Assembly: GCF_900215205.1 (NCBI RefSeq)
Contig: NZ_OBDY01000028.1
Span: 20,542-84,541 of the forward strand
Direction of reading: 5' to 3'
Source: Paractinoplanes atraurantiacus
GTDB taxonomy: Bacteria; Actinomycetota; Actinomycetes; Mycobacteriales; Micromonosporaceae
DNA length: 64,000 nucleotides
Part shown: piece by piece, positions 50,125 to 59,350 of the stretch
Layout: every line of letters starts with the position of its first letter
Position numbering within the stretch: the stretch's first letter is position 1
Notes under the pieces: generated by a model
Database searches by the model: none
Told to the model about the DNA's origin: nothing
What the model saw: the letters and a program-made list of their open reading frames with translations, nothing else
Program-made: the position numbers and the translations under genes

Positions 50125-51242
50125 GCCGGAGCGCAGAGCGCGTGCAGCGTCTGCCCCATCACCCGCCCCGGGTCCGCACCCGGCGTCTCCGGGTGCATCT
50201 CCCATTCCGCCAGCTGAAGGCTGTTTTCCAGCACCATCCGCACGCGCGGGAACCGCCGCTCCCAGAACTCGCGCAGGGCCGCGTCCCATGGGGACTCGCC
50301 CGTGAGCACCTCGGCCAGCACGACCGCGTCCTCCGCGCACATGGCCGCCCCCTGGGCGATCAGCGGCGGGCAGGCGTGCGCGGCGTCGCCGATGATGATG
50401 CTCCGGCCCCGGTACCACGGCTCCTCGACCAGGATCGACTCGATGTACTGGTAGTTGACCAGCGCGTCGTCGCGGAGCCCGTCGCGAACCCGGCCCCAGA
50501 TTCCGCCGTACCCCTGACCATGCTCTTTGAAGGTCTTGCCGTTGCTTTTCTCGCCCACATAGGACTGATCCAGCTCGCCCTCGAGGAGGAAGGCGTAGCA
50601 GAGGTCCTTCGAGATCGGCGTGTATCCGGCCTTGTACTTCGGCCCGCCGTAGTAGAGCTCGGAGCACTCCATCTCGGCCGGCCGCTCGCCGACCACGCGC
50701 CAGATTCCCATGCCCGTGCGGCGCGGCTGCGCGTCGATGCCGATCAGCGACCGCACCTGGGAGTGGATGCCGTCCGCACCGACCAGCAGGTCGAAACGCT
50801 CGGCCGAGCCGTCCGACAGCGTCGCCGTGACCCCGTCGCCGTGGTCCTCGATCGCCGTCACCGTCGTGCCCAGCCGCACGTCGACGCCCGCCTTGAGCAC
50901 GGCATTCGTCAGGACCTCGGCCACGTCCGACCGCAGCGCGCCCATGGTCGGCGGCACGTCCGGCCCGCCCATCGGCGGTGTCGGGATCTCCATGATCAAA
51001 TTCCCGTCGGCCGTACGCATCCGCAGGTTGCCGAAGCAGTGCCCGCGCTCGGCGATCTCGTCGAACACCCCCACCTGGGCGAACGCCTTGAGCGCGTTGC
51101 CCTGCAGGGTGATCCCGTGCCCGGCGCCGCCCCATTTCCCGCGCAGCTCGGCCAGAACCACGGCGACGCCCCGCTGGGCCAGCGCGAGGGCGAGCACGCT
51201 GCCGGTGATGCCGCCGCCGACGACGAGGACGCGCTTGCTCAT
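50121..51242 (-). CDS. FAD-dependent aromatic-ring hydroxylase-like monooxygenase
   Basis: A 373-aa class A flavoprotein monooxygenase. VLVVGGGITGSVLALALAQRG is the FAD site, LLVGADGIHSQVR holds the DG motif, and IIIGDAAHACPPLIAQGA is the second FAD motif. The HGITLQGNALKAF segment places it with hydroxylases of pyridine- or phenol-type rings. It overlaps the ABC ATPase gene by 4 bp, so an imported compound is probably its direct or near-direct substrate. The best guess is ring hydroxylation before cleavage by the enzymes encoded at 54242-62605. Confidence 0.88.
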   Translation of the reverse strand: MSKRVLVVGGGITGSVLALALAQRGVAVVLAELRGKWGGAGHGITLQGNALKAFAQVGVFDEIAERGHCFGNLRMRTADGNLIMEIPTPPMGGPDVPPTMGALRSDVAEVLTNAVLKAGVDVRLGTTVTAIEDHGDGVTATLSDGSAERFDLLVGADGIHSQVRSLIGIDAQPRRTGMGIWRVVGERPAEMECSELYYGGPKYKAGYTPISKDLCYAFLLEGELDQSYVGEKSNGKTFKEHGQGYGGIWGRVRDGLRDDALVNYQYIESILVEEPWYRGRSIIIGDAAHACPPLIAQGAAMCAEDAVVLAEVLTGESPWDAALREFWERRFPRVRMVLENSLQLAEWEMHPETPGADPGRVMGQTLHALCAPA

Positions 51243-52033
51243 GAGGTCTCCTTCAGCTGCGATTGCGGTGCGCGGGCGCCGGTGATCCAGCCGACGATGT
51301 GGTCGTTCTCGGTCTCGTCGAGCCGGACGTCGGCCACCTTCGCCCCGCGGTTGAGGATCGTCACCCGGTCGGCCACCTCGTGGCAGAGCGGGAGATTGTG
51401 GGTGACCAGCACGATCGCCACGCCCTGGCCGGCCATCCGCCGGATCAGGGCCTCGACCTGCTTGGTCTGTTCGTAGCCGAGCGCCGCGGTCGGCTCGTCG
51501 AGCAGCAGCACCCCGCGACCTTCCCCGCTCACCCGGATCGCGCTGCGGGCGAGCGCCACGACCTGCCGCTGGCCTCCGGAGAGCATTTCCACGGGCCGGG
51601 TCATGGGTGCCGTGCGGACGCCGAGCCGGTCGAGCTCGGCCTCGGAGCGGCGGCGCATCGCCTTGTGGTCGACGAACCCGAGCCAGCCGAGCGGGCCCCG
51701 GCGCAGGATCTCCCGGCCGATGTTGAGGTTGGTCGAGATGTCCTGCGCGTCGACCAGGGCCAGGTCCTGGTAGACCATCTGGACGCCGGCCGCGGCGGCG
51801 TCGCGGGGCTGGTGGAAGTCGACCGGCCGTCCGTGCACCTCGACCGTGCCCGCGGTGGGCCGATGGGCGCCGGACATGATCTTCAGCAGGGTGGACTTGC
51901 CGGCGCCGTTGTCGCCGAGCAGCCCGACCACCTCGCCCGGGTTCACGTGGAAGTCGATGCCGGCCAGCGCCCGCACATATCCGTAGTGCATCTCGATGCC
52001 GGTCAGCCGCAGGGCGGGAGTGTCATCAGCCAT
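51239..52033 (-). CDS. Sugar-type ABC transporter ATP-binding protein (FrcA-like)
   Basis: A 264-aa ATPase with a single nucleotide-binding domain. Walker A is GDNGAGKST, the signature is LSGGQRQ, Walker B is VLLLDEPTAAL, and the switch His is in LVTHN. Single-domain ATPases of this carbohydrate (CUT2) branch resemble FrcA of fructose/ribose/mannose importers. It lies between the permease and the FAD monooxygenase gene in one operon. The transported compound is unknown. Confidence 0.9.
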   Translation of the reverse strand: MADDTPALRLTGIEMHYGYVRALAGIDFHVNPGEVVGLLGDNGAGKSTLLKIMSGAHRPTAGTVEVHGRPVDFHQPRDAAAAGVQMVYQDLALVDAQDISTNLNIGREILRRGPLGWLGFVDHKAMRRRSEAELDRLGVRTAPMTRPVEMLSGGQRQVVALARSAIRVSGEGRGVLLLDEPTAALGYEQTKQVEALIRRMAGQGVAIVLVTHNLPLCHEVADRVTILNRGAKVADVRLDETENDHIVGWITGARAPQSQLKETS

Positions 52034-52034
52034 G

Positions 52035-53087
52035 TCACACGCTCCGGTTGTGCACGGACAGATTAGCGACGGACATCAATCTGTTGGAGACCCCGCGCTG
52101 GATGACCCGTTCGAGGCCGAGCGAGGTCAGCAGCAGCAGGCCGGTCACCACGGTCGCCCAGTAGGGCTGGACGCCGCGGATGGTCAGGCCGTTGGCGATG
52201 GTGGCCAGGATCAGCGCGCCGACCAGCACCCGCGGCAGCGAGCCGCGGCCGCCGGTGAGCGCGACGCCGGCCAGGGCGACGGCGGTCAGCGCGCTGAAGA
52301 TGATGCCGGGGCTGGCCTCCGGCGTGGCCTCGGTGGTCACGGCCGTGGTGACCAGGCCGCCGAGCGCGGCGCACAGTCCGGACAGGACGAAGCCGAGCAC
52401 CCGGTACCGGTCGGCGTGGATGCCCGAGCGGCGGACCGCCTCGCTGTTGCCGCCGACCGCCATGAGCCGGATGCCGTCCCGCGTACGGGTCAGGAAGAGC
52501 GTGCCGACTCCGAAGAGCGCGGCCACGATGTAGACCGGGGCCGGAACCCCGAAATAGCGCTCGGTGCCCATGAACTGCAGCTGCCTCAAGCCGGGGAACG
52601 TGTAGCCGCCGGCGATCACCGCGGCCAGGCCGGACAGGGCCGACAGGCTGCCGATGGTGACGATGATCGGGTTGAAGCCGCGCAGCGCGATCAGGCCGTT
52701 GGCCAGCCCGACCAGCACGCCGCAGGCGAGACCGGCGGCCAGCGAGAGCCACACCGGCTGCCCGTGCGTCATCAGCCAGCCGGTGACGCAGGCGGCGAAG
52801 GCGGCCGTGCCCGGCAGCGACAGGTCGAGCACCCCGGTCATCACGCCGAAGCCGACCCCGGCCGCGAAGATGGCCGTCAGCGCGGCCGCGTTCGCGATCA
52901 GCATGGCGTTGTCCAGGGTCGCGAAGTACGGCGCGCACCAGAACGAGAAGACCCCGATGATCAGCGCCCAGAGGACGAAGATGCCGCGGTCGCGGGCGAA
53001 GATGAGGACGGAGACCGACCGGGGCATGTCACGGCCGGCCGGGACCGCTGTCTCGGTGACGGGTAACGGCTGTGCGGACACGGCCAC
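52035..53087 (-). CDS. CUT2-type ABC transporter permease (RbsC/FrcB-like)
   Basis: A 350-aa membrane protein with about ten helices. The family core is seen in GVMTGVLDLSLPGTAAFAACVTG, ALRGFNPIIVTIGSLSALSGLA and GIHADRYRVLGFVLSGLCAALGG. It begins at GTG 53087, immediately after the stop of the binding-protein gene. It imports a monosaccharide or a small glycoside together with the adjacent ATPase and lipoprotein. Confidence 0.9.
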   Translation of the reverse strand: MAVSAQPLPVTETAVPAGRDMPRSVSVLIFARDRGIFVLWALIIGVFSFWCAPYFATLDNAMLIANAAALTAIFAAGVGFGVMTGVLDLSLPGTAAFAACVTGWLMTHGQPVWLSLAAGLACGVLVGLANGLIALRGFNPIIVTIGSLSALSGLAAVIAGGYTFPGLRQLQFMGTERYFGVPAPVYIVAALFGVGTLFLTRTRDGIRLMAVGGNSEAVRRSGIHADRYRVLGFVLSGLCAALGGLVTTAVTTEATPEASPGIIFSALTAVALAGVALTGGRGSLPRVLVGALILATIANGLTIRGVQPYWATVVTGLLLLTSLGLERVIQRGVSNRLMSVANLSVHNRSV

Positions 53088-53088
53088 G

Positions 53089-54054
53089 TCAGCTCCCGGC
53101 CTTCTCGACCTTTTGCGGCACGGTGAGCTGCACGCCGACCGCCGACGGGTCGCCCATCATCTTGGTCAGGGTGTCGAACGACTGGGCCATGTCGGCGTCG
53201 AACTGCAGCACCACGGAGGCGTAGATCTTGCCCTCCTTGACCAGGCCCAGTACCTCGTCGTTGCCACCGGCCTCGGTGAGGCAGGTCAGCTGTTTGCCGG
53301 CCGCGTCGAACGCGCCGAGCGAGCCGAGCGCCGACTCGTCGTTGGCGCCGAGCACCGCCTTGACGTTCGGGTGGCCCTGCAACGCGCCGCTCACCCCGGT
53401 CTGGGTCGCGGCCCGGTCGGTGGTGGTCACGGTCTGCACGATGGTGGCGCCGGGCGCGGTGGCCTTCAGCGCTTGTTTTGCCGCGCTTTCCAGCTCTTCC
53501 TTGCCGGCGACGCCGGCCGCGTTGTTGACGTCGAAGACCTCGGCCTTGCCGCCGAGCTTCTCGTTGATGCAGTTGCCGAGTTCCTGGCCGATCGCCGTGC
53601 CCTGCGCCTTGTAGTCGATCGTGGAGAAGGACAGCCCGGCCTCCGGCGCGGCCAGCCCGTAGTCGGACGGCACGCCGTTGAGGATCATCGGGATCTTCTT
53701 GTCCTGTGCGGTCTTGACCAGCGCCGAGAGCGAGCTGGGCTGGTTCGCGATGACCCAGGCTCCGCCGGCGCGGCCGGTCTCGATCACGCTCTGGAGCTGC
53801 GTGAGCTGCTTCTGCGGGTCCTGGTTGGGGTCCTGGACGATGACTTCGTACCCCTTGCTCCTGCCGTATCCGGTCACGCCCTCGGAGAGGCCTTTCATGG
53901 CCGGGATCTTGAGAGCCAAGGGGGAGAAGACGACGGTCTTGTTGACGGAGGAAGACGCTCCGGTGGCGGGCTGGGTGTCGCCGGAACAGGCGGTCACGAA
54001 AGTGAGGCACCCGGCCGCGACAAAGGCAACGGCCGATCTCTGAGCTGGTGTCAC
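53089..54054 (-). CDS. Sugar ABC transporter substrate-binding lipoprotein
   Basis: A 321-aa lipoprotein with lipobox LTFVTAC (Cys 23) and a periplasmic-binding-protein fold of the ribose/galactose type (VVFSPLALKIPAMKGLSEG, DPQKQLTQLQSVI, ALGSLGAFDAAGK). It captures the ligand for the CUT2 importer. GTG 54054 follows AGGAGA. It is the first gene of the minus-strand operon, divergent across 187 bp from the plus-strand catabolic operon; that gap contains only promoter-like sequence. Confidence 0.9.
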   Translation of the reverse strand: MTPAQRSAVAFVAAGCLTFVTACSGDTQPATGASSSVNKTVVFSPLALKIPAMKGLSEGVTGYGRSKGYEVIVQDPNQDPQKQLTQLQSVIETGRAGGAWVIANQPSSLSALVKTAQDKKIPMILNGVPSDYGLAAPEAGLSFSTIDYKAQGTAIGQELGNCINEKLGGKAEVFDVNNAAGVAGKEELESAAKQALKATAPGATIVQTVTTTDRAATQTGVSGALQGHPNVKAVLGANDESALGSLGAFDAAGKQLTCLTEAGGNDEVLGLVKEGKIYASVVLQFDADMAQSFDTLTKMMGDPSAVGVQLTVPQKVEKAGS

Positions 54055-54202
54055 GGCATCTCCTCTTCAGGGCGTGTGTCGCTCGCCACAGGAGAGCACG
54101 CGGCGCGCGGCCGCTGGAACCTCGCGATACACATGGCTGCCATCAGCCCGAAACATGCCTGGCATTGCCGTGCGCGCTTTCTCGGTGACCGGGGTCCGCA
54201 CC

Positions 54203-54208
54203 TAGCGT
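54203..54208 (+). promoter_or_regulatory. -10 box TAGCGT of the catabolic operon
   Basis: TAGCGT lies 33 nt before ATG 54242. A GAGGAG site at about 54228-54233 precedes that start, so this operon, unlike many neighbours, has a normal leader. It is the most likely promoter for the nine genes from 54242 to 62605. Confidence 0.4.
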
Positions 54209-54241
54209 GAGGAAACCACCCGAACCGCGAGGAGCCCCACC

Positions 54242-54532
54242 ATGGCCTACGTCGTCAGCGCCACCTGGACCGCCGAGCCCGGTAAGGAGGGCGTCGTCCT
54301 CGACGCGATCGAGAAGCTGACCCCGCCGTCGCGCCAGGAGCCGGGCAACCTCTACTACCAGGCGTACCAGGACCCGGCCGAGCCCACGGTGTTCCGGCTC
54401 TTCGAGGTCTACGCCGACGAGGACGCGTACGCGGCCCACGGCGCCTCCGAGCACTTCGCCGAGTACGGCCACGGCCAGGCGATCCCGGTGCTGGCCAAGC
54501 GCGAGCGCGCCTTCTACACGACGATCGGCTGA
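54242..54532 (+). CDS. ABM-family (YgiN-like) monooxygenase
   Basis: A 96-aa dimeric alpha-beta barrel protein (antibiotic biosynthesis monooxygenase/quinol monooxygenase type), with QEPGNLYYQAYQDPAEP, FEVYADEDAYAAHGASEHF and the strands typical of the family. Members oxidise quinols or polyketide aromatics without a cofactor, or bind reactive quinones. GAGGAG precedes ATG 54242. It is the first gene of the catabolic operon, 5 bp before an FAH-type hydrolase. Confidence 0.9.
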   Translation: MAYVVSATWTAEPGKEGVVLDAIEKLTPPSRQEPGNLYYQAYQDPAEPTVFRLFEVYADEDAYAAHGASEHFAEYGHGQAIPVLAKRERAFYTTIG

Positions 54533-54537
54533 CCGCG

Positions 54538-55521
54538 ATGCAGCTCGCCGCCTTCCGCCGGGCGACCGACCCGGCCGGCACCCGCCGCACCGGGCTGGTC
54601 GTGGGCGACCGCTCGGCCTGGTGGCTGCACGCCTTCCCGGACGGCACCGACCTGATCGCGCTGCTCGCGGCCGACCCGGCCGAGCGCGAGGCGGCCGCCG
54701 ACGCGGCCGCCCGCTCCGACGGCCTGGCCCCGGCCGATGTCGTGCTGCTGCCGCCGGTCTACCCGGTGGCCATGCGCGACTTCCTGACCTTCGAGTCGCA
54801 CGTCGAGGGCGTCGGCAAGGGCATGCAGGGCGCACCGAAGGTGCCCGACGAGTGGTACGCCGCCCCGTCGTTCCTGTTCATGGCCCCGCACGCGGTCACC
54901 GGCCCGTACGACGACGTGGCCATGCCGCCGGACACCGACCGGCTCGACTTCGAGCTGGAGCTGGCCGCGGTGATCTGCCGCGACGTCCGCAACGTGACGC
55001 CCGAACAGGCCCGCGACGCGATCGGCGGCTACCTCGTCATGAACGACTGGTCGGCCCGCGACGTGCAGGGCCGCGAGATGAAGCTCGGCCTCGGCCCGTC
55101 CAAGGGCAAGGACTTCGCGACCACGATCGGCCCGTGGGTGGTCACCACCGACGAGCTGGACGACTGCCGCGACGCCGACGGCTTCCTCGACCTGGAGATG
55201 ACCGTCAAGGTCAACGACGTCCGGGTCGGCGGCGACCGCTCCGCGCACATGGGCTGGTCGTTCGAGCACCTCGTCTCGTACGCGTCCCGGGCCTCCTGGG
55301 TGAAGGCGGGCGAGGTGCTGGCCTCCGGCACGTGCGGCGGCGGCGCGCTGGCCGAGTCGTGGGGCCGCAGCGGGCTGCTCACGCCGCCGCCGTTGCGCGA
55401 GGGCGACGTCGTCGAGATGACGGTCGAGCGGGTCGGCACGATCCGCAACCGGGTCGTGGCCGCCACCGAGCAGGTGCCGTCGATCGTCCCGGCCCGCCGG
55501 CGCGTGCCCGAGGGGGTGTGA
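54538..55521 (+). CDS. Fumarylacetoacetate hydrolase family protein 1
   Basis: A 327-aa FAH-fold protein. Metal ligands are in FELELAAVI and MNDWSARD, and DFLTFESHVEGV, LGLGPSKGKDFATTIGPW and LASGTCGGG are family signatures. FAH enzymes cleave C-C bonds of beta-diketo acids formed after aromatic ring opening, or hydrate and decarboxylate related acids. A second copy of the same subfamily is encoded at 59347. The gene is spaced 5 bp from both neighbours. Confidence 0.92.
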   Translation: MQLAAFRRATDPAGTRRTGLVVGDRSAWWLHAFPDGTDLIALLAADPAEREAAADAAARSDGLAPADVVLLPPVYPVAMRDFLTFESHVEGVGKGMQGAPKVPDEWYAAPSFLFMAPHAVTGPYDDVAMPPDTDRLDFELELAAVICRDVRNVTPEQARDAIGGYLVMNDWSARDVQGREMKLGLGPSKGKDFATTIGPWVVTTDELDDCRDADGFLDLEMTVKVNDVRVGGDRSAHMGWSFEHLVSYASRASWVKAGEVLASGTCGGGALAESWGRSGLLTPPPLREGDVVEMTVERVGTIRNRVVAATEQVPSIVPARRRVPEGV

Positions 55522-55525
55522 CGCG

Positions 55526-57301
55526 GTGGCCGTGGTGACGTGTGACCCGGCGACCGGGCAGCCCCTGGCGTCCTACCCGGCCGACGACTGGCACCGGATC
55601 GACGAGGCGCTCGGCCTGGCGTCGGAGGCGGCGGCGGTCTGGGCGTCCACGCCGCTGGTGCAACGGCTGTTCCTGCTGCGCTCGGCCGGCGAGCTGCTGA
55701 CCGAGCGCCGCGACCGGTACGCCGAGCTGATCACCGCCGAGATGGGCAAGCCGCTCGCCGAGGCCCTGGCCGAGATCGACAAGTGCGCGCTCAACTGTCA
55801 GGTCGTCGCCTCCCAGGCGCCGCAGTGGCTGGCCGACCACGACGTGGTCAGCGGCGCCGCCCGGTCCTGGCTCAGCTACGAGCCGCTCGGCGTGGTCTTC
55901 GCGGTGATGCCCTGGAACTACCCGTTCTGGCAGGTGCTGCGCTTCGCGTGCGCGGCCCTGGCCGCCGGGAACGCGGCGGTGCTCAAGCACGCGCCCAACG
56001 TCACCGGCTGCGCGCTGGCCATCGAGGCGCTGTTCGCCGAGGCGGGCGCGCCCGACGGGCTGTTCCGCTCGCTGGTCATCGCCGAGGCCGACGTGCCGTC
56101 GCTGACCGCGCGGATCGTGGCCGACGACCGGATCGCCGCGGTCACGCTGACCGGCAGCGAGCAGGCGGGCAGCGCGGTGGCGGCGGCCGCCGGGGCGGCG
56201 CTGAAGAAGTCGGTGCTGGAGCTGGGCGGCTCCGACCCGTTCGTGGTGCTCGACGACGCCGACTTGCCGGCGGCGGCGACCGCGGCCGCCCGGTCGCGGT
56301 TCGGCAACGCGGGGCAGAGCTGCATCGCGGCCAAGCGGTTCATCGTGGCCGCCCCGGTGGCCGACGAGTTCGTCCGGCTGCTGCTCGACGAGGTCGCGGC
56401 GCTGCCGCCGCTCGGGCCCATGGCCCGGGCCGATCTGCGCGACGCCCTGCACGGCCAGGTAACGCGGACCCTCGGCCAGGGAGCCGTGCTGCTGACCGGC
56501 GGAGCGCCGGTGGACGGGCCCGGCTTCTTCTATCCGCCGACCGTGCTCGACCACGTCGAGCCGGGGATGGCGGCGTTCGCTGAGGAGACGTTCGGGCCGG
56601 TGGCGGTGGTCGTCCGGGCCCGCGACGACGAGCACGCGATCGCGCTCGCCAACGACACGGCGTTCGGGCTCGGCGCGGCGGTGTGGAGCCGGTCGTCCCG
56701 CGGCCTGGCCGTGGGCCGGAGGATCCGGTCGGGGGCGCTGTTCGTCAACGCGATCGTCGCCTCCGATCCGCGGCTGCCGTTCGGCGGGGTCGGGCGCAGC
56801 GGCTACGGGCGTGAGTTGTCGGCCGAGGGGACACGCGAGTTCACCAACGTCCGCACGGTCTACCTCGGTCCCGGCGGGCAGAACGGGCACCGGCCGAGGC
56901 TCGACCACGTCGGCCTCACAGTCGGTGACCTCGACGCCATGACCGACTGGTACTGCTCCTCGTTGGGGCTGCGCACCGAGTTCGAGTTCTCGCTACCCGA
57001 CGTGGACTTCCGCGGGGTGATGCTGCGCGGCGACGGGCACCGGATCGAACTGCTGCACCGCGCCGGCAACACCGGTGGGGTGCCGGCCGGCAACCCGGTC
57101 GAGGCCGCGCTGACGCGGGGCTTCGGGCATCTCGCGCTCGACGTCGTGGACGTCGACGAGGCGTACACCAAACTCTTGAAAGCCGGCGCCACCGACCGCA
57201 TGACGCCGCGGCCGTCACCCGAGCCCGGCATCCGCATGGCGTACGTCGCCGACCCCGAGGGCAACCTGATCGAACTGCTCGACCGGCGGGCCGTGCGGTG
57301 A
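55526..57301 (+). CDS. Aldehyde dehydrogenase fused to a VOC (glyoxalase-like) domain
   Basis: A 591-aa fusion. Residues 1-450 form a complete NAD(P)-dependent aldehyde dehydrogenase of the succinate-semialdehyde branch: MPWNYPFWQVLR, the catalytic Glu in LELGGSDPFVV and the catalytic Cys in GQSCIAAKR. Residues 462-590 form a VOC domain (LDHVGLTVGDLDAMTDWYCSSL, YVADPEGNLIELLD). No stop or start separates them. The pairing suggests that the aldehyde is made or isomerised by a VOC-type step and oxidised at once. It starts at GTG 55526; its stop overlaps the next start. Confidence 0.9.
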   Translation: MAVVTCDPATGQPLASYPADDWHRIDEALGLASEAAAVWASTPLVQRLFLLRSAGELLTERRDRYAELITAEMGKPLAEALAEIDKCALNCQVVASQAPQWLADHDVVSGAARSWLSYEPLGVVFAVMPWNYPFWQVLRFACAALAAGNAAVLKHAPNVTGCALAIEALFAEAGAPDGLFRSLVIAEADVPSLTARIVADDRIAAVTLTGSEQAGSAVAAAAGAALKKSVLELGGSDPFVVLDDADLPAAATAAARSRFGNAGQSCIAAKRFIVAAPVADEFVRLLLDEVAALPPLGPMARADLRDALHGQVTRTLGQGAVLLTGGAPVDGPGFFYPPTVLDHVEPGMAAFAEETFGPVAVVVRARDDEHAIALANDTAFGLGAAVWSRSSRGLAVGRRIRSGALFVNAIVASDPRLPFGGVGRSGYGRELSAEGTREFTNVRTVYLGPGGQNGHRPRLDHVGLTVGDLDAMTDWYCSSLGLRTEFEFSLPDVDFRGVMLRGDGHRIELLHRAGNTGGVPAGNPVEAALTRGFGHLALDVVDVDEAYTKLLKAGATDRMTPRPSPEPGIRMAYVADPEGNLIELLDRRAVR

Positions 57302-57621
57302 GGAGGCTCGAAGGGAAGATCGCCCTGACGGCCAAGGGCGGGGTGCTCGCGCTGACCCTGCAACTGGTCGTCGAGGGCGGGCCGCACGGCATCCGCGCCA
57401 ACGCGATCAGCCCCGGCCTCATCGCCACACCCAACACGGCACCGCTGCTGGCCGATCCGCCCGCGCGGTTGCGTCAGGTCGTCCTCGACCGCATCCCCCT
57501 CGGCCGCCACGGCCACGTCGACGACGTGGTCAACGCCGCGGTCTTCCTCGCCTCGGACGAGTCGTCGTGGATCAGCGGCGCGAACCTCGTCGTGGACGGC
57601 GGCGGTTCCACCCTCCGCTAG
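57298..57621 (+). pseudogene. Short-chain dehydrogenase with internal in-frame deletion
   Basis: A 107-aa frame that joins the first residues of an SDR (RRLEGKIAL) directly to the region after the catalytic Tyr (TAKGGVLALT). It then continues normally (GIRANAISPGLIATP, DDVVNAAVFLASDESSWISGANLVVDGG). About 140 residues with the nucleotide-binding loop, NNAG and the Ser-Tyr pair are missing, so it cannot be an active SDR. The frame, its GTGA overlap with the ALDH fusion and normal codon use are preserved, which points to a recent deletion near 57330. Confidence 0.85.
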
Positions 57622-57641
57622 TTCGTTCGTTAGGAGTCACC

Positions 57642-58589
57642 ATGTCCCAGAAGAACGAGTTCGGCATCACCCACCTGCGGCACGTCGACCTGGCCGTGCC
57701 CGACTACGACACCCAGCGCACCTTCTACAAGGACACGTGGGGACTCACCGAGGTCGGCACCGACAGCGGCCTTTCCTATCTGGCCACGGAGGGGTCGCCC
57801 GAGCAGTACGTCGTCCGCCTGCGCAAGGCTGCCGACAAGAGGCTCGACCTGATCGCTTTCGGCGCCGAGTCCGCCACCGCCGTGGACGCCCTGGCGACGC
57901 GGCTCGCCTCGCAGGGCATCCAGCTGGTCAGCCAGCCCGGCAAGCTGCAGACGGCCGGCGGCGGCTACGGCTTCCGCTTCTTCGACGTCGACGGCCGCAC
58001 CATCGAGATCTCCAGCGACGTGGCGACCCGTCAACACCGGGCAATCGAAGAAGGAGAGGCGATTCCCGTACGCATCTCGCACGCGGTCATGAACTCCAAC
58101 GACATCAACAAGACGCGGGAGTTCTACGAGACGTACCTCGGCTTCAAGCTCACCGACAGCCTGTGGAGCCAGCACATGGGCGAGATGATGCACTTCATGC
58201 GGTGCAACGACTGGCACCACAGCCTGGCCCTGGCCCAGGGCCCGCACACGTCGGTGCACCACGTGTCGTTCGAGATGCGCGGCCTCGACGAATACATGCG
58301 CGGCACGGGCCGGGTCATGCGGGCCGGCATCAAGAAGGTGTGGGGCCCCGGCCGCCACAAGGCGGGGAACAACACGTTCTCGTACTTCCTCGACCCCAGC
58401 GGCAACACGATGGAGTACACGACCGAGCTGGAACGCCTCGAAACCGACCAGTGGCATCCGAGCGTCTACGACATCGCCGACCCGATGACCCAGGACCAGT
58501 GGGGCACGGCCGACCCGATGAGCGAGCTGATCGCCAAGGAGTCCTTCAACGACAAGGACCGCGGCATCTTCGTCGCGCCCCCGGTCTGA
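57642..58589 (+). CDS. Extradiol-dioxygenase-like VOC protein
   Basis: A 315-aa protein with two VOC modules, the layout of type I extradiol dioxygenases such as catechol 2,3-dioxygenase. Candidate iron ligands are the His of VRISHAVMNS (about residue 146), the His pair of TSVHHVSFEM (about 205) and the Glu of NTMEYTTELE (about 258). TAGGAG precedes ATG 57642. In this operon it would open a hydroxylated aromatic ring. A related non-dioxygenase VOC enzyme cannot be excluded. Confidence 0.88.
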   Translation: MSQKNEFGITHLRHVDLAVPDYDTQRTFYKDTWGLTEVGTDSGLSYLATEGSPEQYVVRLRKAADKRLDLIAFGAESATAVDALATRLASQGIQLVSQPGKLQTAGGGYGFRFFDVDGRTIEISSDVATRQHRAIEEGEAIPVRISHAVMNSNDINKTREFYETYLGFKLTDSLWSQHMGEMMHFMRCNDWHHSLALAQGPHTSVHHVSFEMRGLDEYMRGTGRVMRAGIKKVWGPGRHKAGNNTFSYFLDPSGNTMEYTTELERLETDQWHPSVYDIADPMTQDQWGTADPMSELIAKESFNDKDRGIFVAPPV

Positions 58590-59350
58590 TGGGCGTGCCC
58601 TCGTCCCCTCCGGCGCCCCTGGCCGGCAAGGTCATCGTGGTCACCGGCGCCGCCCGCGGCCAGGGCGCCGCCACCGCCGAGGCGCTCGCCGCCGCGGGCG
58701 CGTCGGTGGTCGCGGTCGACGTCCTCCCTTTCCCCGCTTCGGCTTCCGCTTTTCGGTCGTGCTCGTTCGACGTGCGCGACGAGGACGCCTGGCGTTCGCT
58801 CGCCTCCGAACTGCCGGTGGTCCACGGCCTGATCAACAACGCCGGGGTGGCGGGCCGCGACCGCCTGCCCGACGTGCCGCTGGACGCGTGGGAGCGGACG
58901 TTCGCCATCAACGTGACCGGCCCCCTGCTCGGCATTCAGGCTCTGGTCCCGCGCATGCCGGCCGGGGCGTCGATCGTCAACGTCTGCTCGGTGGCCGCGC
59001 TCAGCGGGCACGTCGCCGCCGCGTACACCTCAAGCAAATGGGCCTTGCGTGGCCTGACCCGGACGGCGTCGCTGGAGTTGGGCGCCCGCGGCATCCGCGT
59101 CAACGCGGTCCTTCCCGGCCTGATCGAGACCCCGCTCATGGAGTCGGCCTCGCCGGCTTTCCGCGCGGCCGCCATCGCCGAGATCCCGTTGTCCCGCACG
59201 GGAACCGTCGACGACATAGCCCCGCTGATGGTCTTCCTGATGTCCGGCGCGTCCTCCTACATGAACGGCGCCGAGCTGGTCGTCGACGGCGGCCTGACCG
59301 CCCACGTCTCCCACAAACGCATAGCCGACGCCATCGGGAGCCCGTCATGA
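58589..59350 (+). CDS. SDR family oxidoreductase (intact)
   Basis: A 253-aa classical short-chain dehydrogenase: TGAARGQG (cofactor loop), NNAGV, the catalytic Tyr and Lys in YTSSKWAL, and VLPGLIETP. The Asp in VVAVDV favours NAD(H). Its ATG overlaps the dioxygenase stop (TGATG). It may replace the damaged SDR at 57298. The likely role is oxidation of an alcohol on the pathway, perhaps feeding the ALDH. Confidence 0.92.
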   Translation: MGVPSSPPAPLAGKVIVVTGAARGQGAATAEALAAAGASVVAVDVLPFPASASAFRSCSFDVRDEDAWRSLASELPVVHGLINNAGVAGRDRLPDVPLDAWERTFAINVTGPLLGIQALVPRMPAGASIVNVCSVAALSGHVAAAYTSSKWALRGLTRTASLELGARGIRVNAVLPGLIETPLMESASPAFRAAAIAEIPLSRTGTVDDIAPLMVFLMSGASSYMNGAELVVDGGLTAHVSHKRIADAIGSPS

